A stretch of DNA of 64,000 bases from Trichaptum fuscoviolaceum (GCA_910574455.1 CAJSYZ010000007.1:3045773-3109772); one strand, 5' to 3'. Positions 20,887 through 32,455 are shown, numbered from the stretch's first letter. The notes: a model not told the origin generated them from the sequence alone. Program-made: numbers and translations.

Positions 20887-21666
20887 CTAAGGACACTGGA
20901 AATCTGACGTGGTCGGAACACCCTGCTCGACCGTGCTGAGCGATGTTGCTACTCCGCCAGTGCCATTTATGGATAACACACTACGAGATGTTCAAATCAA
21001 AATGCATGCCATCGACAATGGCCGAACTCATACCGAATAGAATATTGTGCCCCAATAATGTCGAGTGAAGTTGCTGCAATGAGTGGCAACGTTGCAAGTC
21101 CGCCTTGTGTAAGAGCGACACTGTCAATGGTCCCACTGTTCGCGGACGCCAGCCCAGGTATGACAAAGTTCGTAAATGTATGATTGAAGCTGAAAAATGT
21201 TGTTCCGTTTTGACCCAGTTGCATCGACGCTTGATCGATCGTCATTTCAATCAAAGGCAATGGATTGGTGACTATGCCAAACGTCAGGGCGTCTACGGTA
21301 TAGTGTTTACTAGGCATCACACTCACCATTGAAATCCATCCTATCCGTATTTCAGATAAATTGAGAGTTGTACATGGAGAACGCTGTCTATCACTCGGAC
21401 TTACGAGGCTGAGCCCACTAACAGGCCAAGGACCTATAAAATTCCAAAAATTAGATATGTTTTTTTTTTCAGTTGTCCATCAATTTGAAGAAACTACTGA
21501 CGGAGAGGTCCACGTCGAAGTGGGTAACAGGTAATCCCAGACTAAGAAGCTCCCCGATGATGTCTCCAATTGCGTCCGGTTTGGGTTTTGCACTGGAAAG
21601 TCCAAGGAAGATGCAAAGAGCAGATCCGATCGTGAAAAGTCGAAGATGATGTTTAAAGCAAAACAT
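20887..21666 (-). CDS. Small secreted protein, tandem paralog A
   Basis: Exons 21666-21502, 21433-21405 (29 nt), 21340-21327 (14 nt), 21271-21034 (238 nt) and 20980-20887 give 540 nt (179 aa). The first exon holds a signal peptide (MFCFKHHLRLFTIGSALCIF) followed by KPKPDAIGDIIG, making it longer than in B and C. Exon 4 shows the family pattern FNVTNPLPL...FVIPGLASANSGTIDSVALTQGGL...LDIIGA. The last exon adds a Ser/Thr-rich tail ending in a single Cys. Exon 4 matches part of the fungal DUF3712/LEA14-like pattern (TNPLPL, then Gly-Ser turns), which is an inference from pattern. Confidence 0.72.
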
Positions 21667-22295
21667 AATTTGGATGAATGTTGACTTCAGATCAGCTCAG
21701 TGGGGCGACGATGCTAAGGTCTTCTTTGGACGATGCAATTAAAATCCGCTCGCCCAGGCGTCTTATCTGCTCTTCTCAGAAAGTTCCTCCTGCCCTAGCC
21801 CTCGGCAAATCTCGGTACAATCAGGCTCACGGAAAGCGGAGAAGGCGGGAACTGTATACGATGATTTTCCTACAACAACACAGGTACAGACAGCAAAATC
21901 CGATTCCTACAGCCCCTGAACGTCGTCGAGAACTACAATAGAGTTTTAGCGCACGGGCCTTCCTGCGAGAACAGAAGCGACGTACCGGAAGACCCGTCCC
22001 CGCCCCTGCTGTGGACGAAAATTTCATTCATGTAAGCTTGCAAGACTCACCCCTACACTGTCAGATCAGTTCACTCAGCGACACCTTGAGTGGAGCTGGA
22101 TACGCATTCACCAACAATCGATTCCAGACTCTGAAATAAAGTCAAGGCATTCGAAAATCAATCTCGCACCATGATCGCCAAGATTCTGGTTACCGGATAA
22201 AGGTCGAAGAGCTTTATGATTGCGGGTATCACATCACAATACCAATAGTGTGCACCATACATGTACTTATGAGGAACGTCGATCATTCTTTCGGC
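21667..22295. other. Intergenic, no gene seen
   Basis: About 0.63 kb upstream of secreted paralog A and downstream of the small gene at 22296. Open frames present lack domains. Confidence 0.35.
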
Positions 22296-22688
22296 CTAGA
22301 ATGGCGGGCGATCAGTGCACGGTCGCAAAGCCTCGCCCTCTTCGTCGCATCGGAGTAGTTCCGTCCACGGCGACCAAACGCCATCCTCCTCACACCCGAC
22401 CTCCATTCCGTTCTCCCGCAGAATGAAGTATTCTCGTCCAGGAGTCTGCACAGAAGCTAGCGCAGGGTGCAGTGGTTGGCCTTTCTTTGTTGTCAAATGC
22501 ACGCTTTCAAGTAAATGATGCCTGGGAATGCGATGATGAGCTGTCATTGAACAGTCTCTTGTAACATCTGGAACTCACGCAGGCAGGAATAGATTCACCC
22601 TCGGTTTTTCTTTCCTCCGATGCACGGCCTGACATCCGGGTACCTGCACTGAACCGGAGGCAGTCTGAGCCATACTACTTGAAGACAT
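22296..22688 (-). CDS. Small orphan protein, 111 aa
   Basis: Two exons, 22688-22579 and 22521-22296, are joined across a 57-nt intron (GTGAGT..CAG) to give 336 nt. Exon 2 has a compact, coding-like composition with PALASVQTPGREYFILRENG and an acidic EEDGVWSPWTELLRCDEEGE segment. No signal peptide or known motif is seen. It is not recognised; the splice and frame coherence is the only support for a real gene. Confidence 0.5.
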
Positions 22689-22929
22689 CCATTCACCGCT
22701 CACGCTGAAAAAAAAATCAGTATTTGCAATCTTGATTGTATGAATGGCGGGAGTATCAGCTTGCCTATTATTGACAACGCAGGCCAGTATGTACCTCTGT
22801 GCAATTTTCAGCTTGTATGCGCCAAGTTTGCCTTCATTCTCAATTCTAGAAAGCCAATGTTTGCTGATGCCTTGTTCATATTCTTCCCATCACGGAATAG
22901 GCGGAAATATTACGGGGGTCTTGTGATGC

Positions 22930-23850
22930 GCTTGCAAGTGCCTTGTAAGTAGTTCATAAGCCTTATGTAGCCTTACAATGAAAATTTCTCTTATAACGAC
23001 ACTCGGCCAAATTGTAAGGTGTCTGTAAGGACATTATAATTGTCCGTAATACCTTATGCAAATGGAGCACATGATGTCAATCATAGCGGGCCTTAATCAT
23101 ATTTATAGGATAATCAAATAAATTTTTCAGTTCAATAGCAAATATGTACATGGCAAAGTCATGAAAAGACTACGATAAAATTTCGTCCTCGCATTCAACA
23201 TGCACTGCAGACATCAAAGTTCCCTTCCAACCCCTCTGCCACACCCTCCTCCTCCCCAAATGCCCTGAGCGAATGACCCTCCTACTTGTTGTTGCTACTG
23301 TAAATTAAGTTTGTTAGCACCACATACCTTGGGTGAATTACTTTGAGAGAAAAGCCCGACTAAAGATGACCAGAATGAGAACTCCAGACAGCATAGACAC
23401 AGCAGCACCAGACCCCAGAGGCCCAGGAAACACAGAGACAGTGAGACAGATTGTTCAGAGACATTGCAGACTTAGGTCAGATATCAGAATTAGCATAGGA
23501 GCAAGAAGGCGACAGACAAGTCTAAGCCTGAGGAGAGACAGAGACAGAGGCAGAGTGTCGGGGGAGAAAAGCGACGCGCCATCATGACCGGGGTTGCGGT
23601 TGTATTTAACGTTGATTTTTCACATGCGACACTTCCGGTGATTTGAATAGCCTGTCAAACCGGTCTTCAAACAGGTTCCTTAAGATGTACAGTAATATTA
23701 TTTTCTGATCTTATAATTACCATAAAGGCTTATACAAGACTCATAATCAACCATAATGATTTTCACAAGATTACAAGGGGGCCACAATACCCTTACAAGG
23801 CAGCATAAGCCTTGTGAATTCCGTAAGGTGTCCGTAAGATTTCCGCCGGT
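22930..23850. repeat. Degenerate AT-rich repeat with taagg/ttacaag motifs
   Basis: Both margins of this interval are dense in CCTTATG, CTTGTAAG and GTAAGGTGTCYGTAAG words. One such word is at 23016-23033 and a near-copy at 23821-23838, in direct orientation. The middle contains purine-rich low-complexity DNA (23360-23560). It looks like an old non-autonomous mobile element. Exact termini and target duplication could not be fixed. Confidence 0.35.
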
Positions 23851-25658
23851 TCGGTGATGCCGCATTAGTCCACCTCAGATGGCTTAGAAGTGTTGGTGGC
23901 GTCATATCGTGGAATCCGGAGGCCATCAAGCGATTCTCGACGTAAGAAGTCCAATCAACTCGCATAGCCAGGGCACGGGATGTTGTGTTGTCTCTATGGG
24001 AAGGGCCCTTCTTGTTAAATTCAACTGGGAGTCTCTCTTCTGCTGGCCTACCGACTACCTCGCAGGTTGGCTCCAATACATAGTAGACCGTTTCGTGTAT
24101 TTTTGATGAAACCGGTCCCTTTCTCCAGACCGTCACAGTCCACATCTCGTCTCTGATGACTTCCTGGGTGTTGATAATCACGGAAGAAGATAACGTTTCG
24201 TGTTCGCCCTTGTTCAACGGTACCATAAACGCAAGCCAAAGGCGTGTCATGAGGAATCTAATCCAGCTCGAGTTAGTGTAAGTCATTAGTAAATAAACGG
24301 AAATGTCCACACCTGACTGCAATTGTAAGTTGATGCTCATGCTCCGGGCAGTTCCACAGCGACTCAGCGATGGGCATATGCTCGCTGAAATACAGCGCTA
24401 AAAAGCTATCTTTAAACATTCGCTTTAGCCTCGAGCTCTCCTCTTGCAGATGCTTCAGCAGTGGCCAGTAGTTGGTCATAGACGGACTGAAACCCTTAGT
24501 AAGTTGAGACAGACGAGTTCCGCTGAAGGTCCTCGCTAGAATAGTGTTTGCGGATAGATAAACTAAGGCAAAGTATCAACATTTACTTCCTTATAAGCCA
24601 TGGCAGTCATTATAATACGCACCTGCATATCTCAACATTCTGGAGACTAATGCGCATTGCCTACGTTCCGGATCAGAGAGCCCACTCAGTATAACAGACC
24701 AGGCATGAACTCGTTTCCTCTGAGACAGCGAAGGGGGCATCTCAATTGGTTTGAGTGGAAGACAAGCGAGCGAAGGTCCGTTAAAGAAAGCGAAGTCCGC
24801 AGATGGACGCACAGGATGTTTTGAGGAACGATGGGTTTGGGTTGAACTGTTTCTCTGGACTGTGCTGGGAGGAACGAATCGTCTCGACTGAGTAGAAGAG
24901 CGAGTGGGAGCGAGCACATGATTTCGAGTAATTGATCGCGATGAAGCCCCTGGGCACTTTTCAGTTTCGATCATCACAGTGCCAGGCGGGGTCCCCGTAG
25001 ATTCTTCACTCCTTTGCGCTAAACCAAAGGTCTTGCTTGAAATATTAGACACGATAGAACAGTCCTGTAAGTTTGGCAAGGTCAACGGTGCATTCAATGT
25101 TATTCGGTCAAAATCTGAAACCTGCAGAGTTTTAGTCATTTTGCTATCTCGCTTTGGATTTAGAGTTTTTGATGAGTTAGCTTCGGGGGGATTTAGTTTT
25201 CGTTTCGAAGGTACCTTGATTACACCCGCGTCGGCGGATGAAATGGGTAGGGAAGATGAGGTATTCGGTCGGTTTTCATTAGCTACAGCAGAGGATGCTT
25301 TTGTAAGTCTATCTACGGGGGTAATATGTTGAGGAAGTGAGCTTTCTTGTATTAGTTGACCATCGCATATTATACCAGCAAGCGAAGAGTCTTCAAAATC
25401 CGAGCGTTGTGAACCAGTAACAGATGAGGTATGCCCTAACTCCGAAGTTAAAAATCGTATGGCAGGATTTGTCGCAGACACAACTGTTTCCTTTGGTTTC
25501 TGATTTGCATGTCCTACATGCTGTGAGAGCTTCACCAATAGCGCTGCTTTCCCAAGCTTAGAGTACCCGGTGATGCACAGTTCTTTGCATGCAGCCTTTA
25601 GTTGGGGAACAGTGAACTTCGAGTAGTCAGTGATCGGATAAGGCAGGCCATTCGCCAT
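23771..25658 (-). CDS. SAP-domain protein with fungal C-terminal helical region
   Basis: Exons 25658-24623, 24562-24313 and 24257-23771 give 1773 nt (590 aa) in phase. An N-terminal SAP motif at residues 8-45 (YSKFTVPQLKAACKELCITG, then KAALLVKL) is a helix-extension-helix that binds DNA or RNA. Residues 60-300 are Ser/Thr-rich and basic. The C-terminal half has a conserved-looking block (RVHAWSVILSGLSDPERRQC, MTNYWPLLKHL, FLALYFSEHMPIAESLW). A nuclear role is inferred from the SAP motif. The start at 25658 was chosen because it precedes the SAP motif directly; an upstream ATG at 25817 is also in frame. The last 20-25 codons lie in the repeat at 22930-23850, which supplies the stop. Confidence 0.65.
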
Positions 25659-25817
25659 CTGGAGATGCGAAAAAAATGCACCAGAGTGATAATGTGTGCT
25701 CTTCGCATAGGAGAGTGCCAGGAGTTGATAGACTACAATGCTGCCACAAGATGTTTGCCCAGCGAGTAGGTGAGGGGGATGGTCAGAGTTGTCTTCGGTA
25801 TTGGGATTGGGGGACAT

Positions 25818-26475
25818 GTCGCGTTACTAAGTACTGTATTGTACTACCTCTCAACGATAAACACCCACCAATGATAAACACATTTGTTTCTCCATACACA
25901 CTGCATGTACACACCTCAAAATTTTCCACGCACCTTATCATATGGCTTCACAATATGTACATAATTTTCTGAATTAATTGAACAATCGGAAAAAAAGATA
26001 TCAAACCAACAATAATCATTTTTGCAAATCTTGCCTGTTTTGCTAAGCTTCCCTGTACTACACCATTTTTAAATCAACACACAATGCTTGGATTGGCTTG
26101 AGTTTTTATATGGGGTACATGAATGATATATGTTACCTTTCTGTAAATTCTGAGACCTGTAAGTTGACTTGAAGCAGAGATATACAGGAAGATGTAAATC
26201 TGGGTAAACAGAAGGATAGAGCAGGCTACATCACTTACTGATTTTTAACGCAAGTACATGTCAATGAAACACCTCAAAAACTTGCATACATATAGTATAC
26301 TATTCAATCTAACAGATGACAGTAAATTTTGAATGTTTTATGTATTGAGAGAGTATGGAGGGAGAGCTGAAGTCGTCATAGACTGAGTGCATATAGTTGT
26401 GACTGCAACTGTGACAGCCGGCCAGAGAGGGTACATGTGACACTAGCGGCACCCAAAAAATCTTGAATACATGCA
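25818..26475. other. AT-rich intergenic DNA
   Basis: No coding frame is recognisable. The stretch is AT-rich and ends exactly where the duplicated segment begins (26476). Confidence 0.4.
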
Positions 26476-28145
26476 CATCAGGGAAACTTCCTTTTGCTTA
26501 CGGCGACTGACGCGTCCTGACGCGTCCTGATTTGGCTGGCACCTGTCTGAAGGGTTGCTACTTCGTCTGAAAATACACTGATTGCCTTATCTCACTGAAA
26601 TAAGGAGTGTTTCAGGATGCAAGCCGTCTCTCAGTGCATCAGAATGCAAGTCAGGATTTCAGTGCTCAAGTGTAATACATCAGAGATTGCTTACGGCGGC
26701 TGGCGCGTCCTGAAGCTTCCTTAAATGGGTTGAAGTGTTGTCATGCCTGCCTGAAGTGTTGCCTGGCTGCCTGATGGCCTTAAAACGGCGTTTCAGGACA
26801 AAATCAGTGCGTAAGGAGGGAAGCTGTACATCAGGCGGCAAGTCAGACTCAAGTGAGATTTACTACTACCACTACTGTACTCAAGTGAACTTGAACCTCT
26901 GTTTTGAGATTTCAAGCTACCTTCATCTTCATGACATCTTGAAAGCGACAGCAAACACCATTGACAACCTCAGTCTACAATGATCATTCAATGAGAAGCA
27001 ATTCAATAATAGATACAATCACGATGCTCCTGGCAACTTTTGAAGACAAGAGCATACACTCAACAATTTACTCAACAAGATAACACCGTTAGCACTATTC
27101 AAACGGGCCTCAGCCTACTCAATATCGAGCATTGGGAAGTGATGGATTACTGTATCCGGTAAGGCCAAGGCATCTTGATTCAAGACGGAAGCAACAGCAA
27201 ACGTGCTGTGCGCGTCGATTGCCGCATCTAATAGAGCAGATGCAAGTGAGAAGATGGTCAGCCTGAGTGACAACTTGAAAAGGATAACTTACAATGGACT
27301 TGAGCAGCCGACAGCTCAACTTCGGCCCAATTGCTCATTGTGACCAAGACATCTTTTTTGATGTTTGTCTGCAGGAGTCTGCCCGCCATCTCCTCCAGCT
27401 TTATAAACGGTTGCGGAAACTTGAACCAGAGACGGGGGTTCAGAAGCAGCTGGAGCCAAGTTAGCGTTCTTGGCCAGAAATCGGGGTAAACGAAGCGCGC
27501 CCAATCTGTCAAATCGACACAGGAGGTTACGGGAACGCCAAATTTATTCCTGATGCGAGTTGCATCACCTGCCAATTAGTTCAGTTATGCCGAATAATGA
27601 GAGAAGAAATGGGACTCTCATACCAGCGATTCCTGCTGACACTTTCCATACAGCTTCATCACCTAATAATTGTGTCAATCTCGCGGGAAGTTCATTAAGT
27701 AGATGAGTCCGGAGGAGGAACACATGTTGCTGAACCGCGAGTTGGATGAGGTCCACGCGATATAGCTCTGGTGAGTTACTCGCCCATTCAATGTCGAGGG
27801 CAACGAAGCGTCGTTCCGGGGCATCCGGCAAGGAAGCATAGATGACGTCTACGGCATTCTCCATTGTCGCGGTGGTCAGACATACTTCAGGAACAAGAGG
27901 TCCGAGTGTATAACTGCGAAGTTGAAGAAGAGGCGTTGGCGGAACCCCCAGGTAGTCGAGGAGATGTTGCATCTGTTTGTGAAGCTGGCAAAAAGTCAGT
28001 GCAGTGATTTTGAGAGGAAATAGAAAGTAAGCACGAATTTTTGCATCCTAGATATCCTCCTTTGTGTCCAAGGAAGTCTTCGCGCGATGCGTACTCGAAG
28101 CACAGCATGGTCAATCAATAGGAGCATGTGTAGCCCCAACAGAAT
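26476..28145. repeat. Duplicated segment, copy 1 (second copy at 62331)
   Basis: From the shared word catcagggaaactt onward this DNA matches 62331-64000 at a constant offset of 35855, in the same orientation. Only two differences were noticed in 1670 bp: t26556/c62411 and t27359/c63214. Sequence to the left of 26476 is unrelated. The right limit is unknown because copy 2 leaves the window. The non-coding leader (26476-27114) has its own internal repeats, such as a doubled gacgcgtcct and two cttacggcgrctg blocks. The segment may be a mobile element or a segmental duplication. Confidence 0.9.
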
Positions 28146-28160
28146 GTGATAAAAGTTCAT
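27115..28160 (-). CDS. WRN-type DEDDy 3'-5' exonuclease (copy 1)
   Basis: Exons 28160-28035, 27972-27624, 27568-27293 and 27227-27115 give 864 nt (287 aa). The three DEDDy motifs are visible: Exo I ALDIEW, Exo II GIAGD with the following VDLTDWA, and Exo III YAAIDAHS, built across the last splice. Such domains remove nucleotides from 3' ends of DNA or RNA using two metal ions. Here the domain stands alone, without a helicase. The first exon encodes a hydrophobic stretch (FYHILLGLHMLLLI) followed by Arg-rich sequence. This could be a leader, or the start could instead be the ATG at 27972. All catalytic residues look intact, so activity is plausible. Confidence 0.8.
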
Positions 28161-28605
28161 GGCGAAGGGTTGAATGGGTGGGTGGGTGGCGGGGAGGGGC
28201 GACACCCACTCCGAGTTCACATTTATACAAAGCTCTTGCACGCATTTTTCTGATGCCTTATTCTTCTGGGAAAAGAAGAGAGGAATCTATCAGTGCATTG
28301 TACTATGGCTCGGATAAACCTCAAGCTGAACTGACAGGAGATAAGAAGGATTTCTTCTAGATGACTCGATTATGAGGCTTCTTTTCATTTTATGCACAAA
28401 CAAACAAGAAAGTGAGTCAGGTTAACTCCGAAGAAGTCAGGAAGACATAGCCCACTGCACAAGAAGCTGTTCCATCAGCTCTAGAAGGCAAAGCCACGAG
28501 TAAGCCGTCATACAATCAGTCATCCCTGGATACAACTCGAAACCGGAACCATGCCAATGTGGGAAATGGGATCAATGCATCCCAATCCGCTATGGAAGAA
28601 GTAGT
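28161..28605. other. No recognisable gene
   Basis: About 0.45 kb upstream of the exonuclease start and downstream of the BCS1-like remnant. Only short open frames are seen. Confidence 0.35.
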
Positions 28606-30215
28606 TTAAATGAAGGAGCGTTTCTTGTCCTTAGAGCTGGGGGGATTGCGCTGTCGGCCGATAATCGACTTATTCTGCATGTTGAAACCGAGCGATCTCC
28701 GTTTCGGCGGCAATGGTGGTGGCACAGAGGTGTTTGTCGAGGAATAGGACATGACTACTTGAACGATATCTAAGATGAAGTAATACTTTTTCCCGTTTGA
28801 TGAATTCGCAATTTGCGTCGTGAGCTGCTTTGCCAACGTCAGGTAGACTGTTTGACGCACCTCTCATCAATGAGCTCGAGCTCAAGGTTGCGGTACTCGA
28901 GGCATCGGACGCAAATACCGACACCGGAATTTCCGAAATCGATCCAGAGGATGGGGTGTGGTGGGGAGGCTGATCCCATCGAGCTCGCCTTCGCGTTTGG
29001 TGATCTCGGGCTTCTTGACGTCCGCGTACAGGAAGAAGTCGCAGAAGAGCGCTTGAGCCTGCCTAGGGCTTGCGCTTTTGAACTCGATCCAAACATCCAT
29101 GCCACCGGGGCGCGAGAGCGCGGGGTCGAAACGCTCAAGATGGTTCGTCGCTGCGACGAGAAGAGGAAGCGGCCAACAGCAGCGGCGACACCATCAAGTG
29201 CATTAAGAAGGCCAGAAAGGAGAGCGTGTTCACGTCGGATAGAGTGTCATATTTCTTGCTTTTCTTCTTCTTGCCAATTTCTTCATTGTCGTCATCATCG
29301 TCATCTTATCCTTGTTGTCGGACAACAAAGAGCTCTTCTTCTTACCACCAGGGAACACAGGTTGAGGACCCGTCGCGCGAAGTTGAGCGAGTGAATGCAG
29401 CATCAAGGTCCTCGAGAAGGACAATACACGGGGCAGGCACACGGCCCATAAGCGACGACAACACCACATCGTTCATCCAAAAGGCGGAACGTGAGATGGC
29501 GAGAATGTCGAGCATGAGCGCGCCAGCAAGGGCATGGATCAACGATGATCTGCCCAAGCCAGGGACACGATAGAGGAAATTGTCGCGACGAGAGCGGTTA
29601 CCACGGTCAGCGCACCACTGATTCAGAAAGAGAGGTTAAACTTTCAGTCGATGTGTGGCACTTTATGTACATACCTTCTCTGATTGCAAGAAGTCCCTTG
29701 TGTCGGCAAGGAGCATCTCTTAAATCCCCGCCATGGCCATGGAATCAGCGAAATAGATATGAATTTGATGGTCGTCTGGTGAGGCAAACTGGAAGCCTTT
29801 GAGCTCCTCATCTCCGAATGACTTGTCTCTCTAAAAGAAGACTTGCCCGGCAAGATGGTGCGCGCTGTCGTCTCGAACTCGTAAGTGTGCTGGCATTCTA
29901 AGCGCTTCAACAACCATAGCATCAGCCAGTCATGTAGTTGTGTTCATCGGGTCATGAGCTATTGTTGCAATAGCGGATAACTACTAGGGCTACTTACCAG
30001 TCCCCACAACAATGAAAGTGTCTCCGGAAGTCTCTAGTTTCCAACCTGACCATGGCTGTCAGTGGTGGTAGCGGACGACGGAGGGCCTGTGATGCCAGTG
30101 TCAGACCCCACGTGGGAAGTCATCATGTCGATGCTGGGTACTACTAGTAGCAGGAGTGCGATGGCAATGGTGGTGGTGCTGTCTGGCGGTGTTCCAGAAT
30201 TGCACCATCTTGCGT
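28606..30215 (-). pseudogene. BCS1-like AAA ATPase, degenerate
   Basis: Pieces in order on the minus strand match a fungal BCS1-like mitochondrial AAA ATPase. They are an N-terminal piece (MLWLLKRLECQHTYEFETTA, 29922), the AAA core with GLGRSSLIHALAGALMLDI and CIVLLEDLDAAF (29557-29342), and the post-sensor block GGMDVWIEFK (29100). BCS1 translocates folded Rieske protein in mitochondria; most mushroom paralogs have unknown roles. Walker A has Arg where the catalytic Lys is expected (GLGRSS), while Walker B (LLEDLD) is kept. The frame shifts between the N-terminal piece and the core, and downstream pieces lie in different frames. Some shifts could be introns, but the mutated P-loop and scattered frames favour a decayed copy. 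Confidence 0.7.
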
Positions 30216-31265
30216 GCGCTGTAAACGGTGTGAGCTAGGATTCTGTATCAAATGGTATGTAAATAACGTGAAGTAAAAGGATTGAGAAGGAGAATAAACT
30301 CACCAGCCTTGAACTCCTGTGCCATGCTCGTGCAGACCTCTGTCTCCCATTCCGCCCAGATCTGTTACGACATAATTTAGTACAAAGTGCAGGAGAGCAG
30401 CGCATGGAAGATGTCATATGTGAAGGAGACAGCGCCAAGGTTGAAAAAAATGACAAGCCTCAAGGTAGTGCAAGAGGATGAGATGAGAGAGTTTGTGCGC
30501 ATGGTGGGGGAGTTGAGGAAGGGGCTCAGTCTGGGAAAAGGCGAGCGGCGATGTCCACGTCGGGCTCTTGCTGACTCGGAGTCGGGAAAACAATACTACC
30601 AAGTTGCGTGCCAGTGGCAGGATCAATATGACATCATGCTGTGCGATACTAGTAGCCTGAGTAATTGAGTCATGAGGCTAGTTTCGCACGCTTCAAATAC
30701 AGACTCTCATCAAGGGTCGCCTTATCTCAGTTTACAATGTCATTGTACTTTTGTCTAGGAATACAGTGTGTGCGGCGCGGGCGATTTGTAGATTTGTAGA
30801 CTAGATATCTTGTGCCTGTTCACTTCGCCACGTGGATTAGGATTTAGGCTTTGTGATTCAGGCGATCAGTAATAAACGGTGTTTTGAATTTATTTTTTTC
30901 GCAAACATGCACTTTCACTCGTATAACACTGTGTGTTTTCTTAAAAAGGGTCTATTTTTTTTCCAATTGATATCTTGCTTGTACATGTGTCGTAGTTACA
31001 GTCTGAATACAAAGATTTTTAGAAGAAAAGTGATTTCGAATTATATTGAATTTTCTGTCAGTTTGCTAGTCCAAACATTGCGTAAGACGAGAAGCATCGA
31101 CCTTCTTTCATTACTAGGAGCGCAGCTTTTGAGCGTTAGACGCCGATGCTGTACCGTGAGTATGGCACGTATTAGGTTTGCGCTGCTCGTGGTTTGTGAC
31201 TCTCAATTGCTTTCCTCACAAACTCTGACTGCCTTCTTCACCTTCGCATACGTTCTTGCGCTCTA
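30216..31265. other. No recognisable gene
   Basis: About 1 kb, AT-rich towards 30850-31050. It should include the promoter of the following gene. The open frames here lack domains. Confidence 0.35.
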
Positions 31266-32047
31266 ATGTCTACCATCGCTGTCCTCCAACACCCTCAAGG
31301 TTCGCGTCGCGGGCGAGATGCGCTTGAAGCACTGAAACTGATCGGGGCGCTGGTGCTTGAGGTGGTGGGGGGGACCGAGTTCGGTCGACTGGCAACAAAG
31401 GGGATCAAATACCTCATCAAGAGGCAAGAGGCACGTACGACTTTGCTTCCCTCTCCATCAACGCTGTCTCTGACATTTGAAGGTCAAGCAGATGGCGCGA
31501 GACCTGAGTGACAAGTTGGAGGGACTGCGTGCGGGAGGCAACGACCTGTTACAGGTCTTGTTACCTCTGCAGTTTCATACGAGGACTCAGGCGTCGTTGG
31601 ATGCCATTGTCCGGTACGTCATGTCATCTTCTCTCTGTTTGCCTTCGGTCTCATCTTATGTCTATGCAGAGACGTTGCGGCTTTTTTGGATGGGTGTATG
31701 GAGCTCTTGGATTGGACAGACGCTCAGCGATTCCTTCGTATCTCGGAGCTGCGGAGGGCGGTGCTCAAGGCCGAGGGGACATTGGGACGTCTGCGACAAC
31801 GCTTCGACGTAAGTAATGTGATAACATGTTAATTAGAAGGGTGCTGACTTACTTGAAGATCGAGTTGAAGCTTTCGCATGACGCGAAGCTTGACGACATC
31901 GTGGTCAAGCTTGACCGAATGGCGTCGGATAGTCGTGCAAACCAGGATCATATAATTGACAGGCTGACGGTGCTTGAGGAGAATCAGTCATACAATAATT
32001 GCGCTGCGACTGCGATACTCGCGCACTTAGGCACACATACCTCATAG
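31266..32047 (+). CDS. Helical-bundle protein resembling MLKL/HeLo-like N-terminal domains
   Basis: Exons 31266-31430, 31483-31613, 31670-31808 and 31859-32047 give 624 nt (207 aa) in phase. The first intron would use a GC donor (GAG/GCACGT), which is a weak point. The product is nearly all amphipathic helix: an apolar first helix (LIGALVLEVVGG), then ARDLSDKLEGLRAGGNDLL, ASLDAIVRDVAAFLDGCMELL, RFLRISELRRAVLKAEGTL and a terminal coil LDDIVVKLDRMASD. The succession resembles the four-helix bundles at the N-terminus of MLKL and HeLo-type cell-death proteins or fungal NLR-like proteins. That is an inference from pattern; no signature residue proves it. No second domain follows. Confidence 0.5.
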
Positions 32048-32455
32048 GCACACAACTCTTGCATTCCGAGTCCATCTTATACCTGTCGTTCGACTAGACT
32101 TTGTTTCTTGTCTCCGGACTTCTTGCGAGGGCGCGCGGCGGTCGCGGACTTCGAGTCTTACGGACCAGCGACGAGTGTCTGCACATTGGCGCGTTCACCC
32201 GGTCGTCTTGTTTCTTTTGCTAGGAGTTTTTTTTTTGATCTGGGTTTCTCTTGTGCGACGGACGCGCGGGGTTATTGTCTTATGGACAATACGGACGATT
32301 GGCGGTTCTGCAAAGGGATGACACTCTTTCTAGTTTCCTTCGTTGTTTCTCCTCTTCTTTTTGTCTCTTTCATTCGTTCTTCTTATTAGGCTTTTAGCTA
32401 CACTCCACCCCCTGAGTACCTATCTCATTTACAGCGGGTGAACTAGAGTCGGCAT
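32048..32455. other. Likely 3' untranslated region and spacer
   Basis: About 0.4 kb between the stop of the helical-bundle gene and the low-confidence gene on the minus strand. It is T-rich (32220-32390) on the plus strand, as expected of a 3' flank. No gene is seen. Confidence 0.3.

Noticed and set aside
21272..21326. A 34-nt intron in secreted paralog A
   Set aside because: A first acceptor (ACCGTAG) gave an implausibly short intron. The next in-phase AG at 21272-21273 gives 55 nt and aligns with paralogs B and C.
26497..26545. CRISPR-like or satellite array
   Set aside because: Only two or three short repeats (gacgcgtcct) without regular spacers; the host is a eukaryote.
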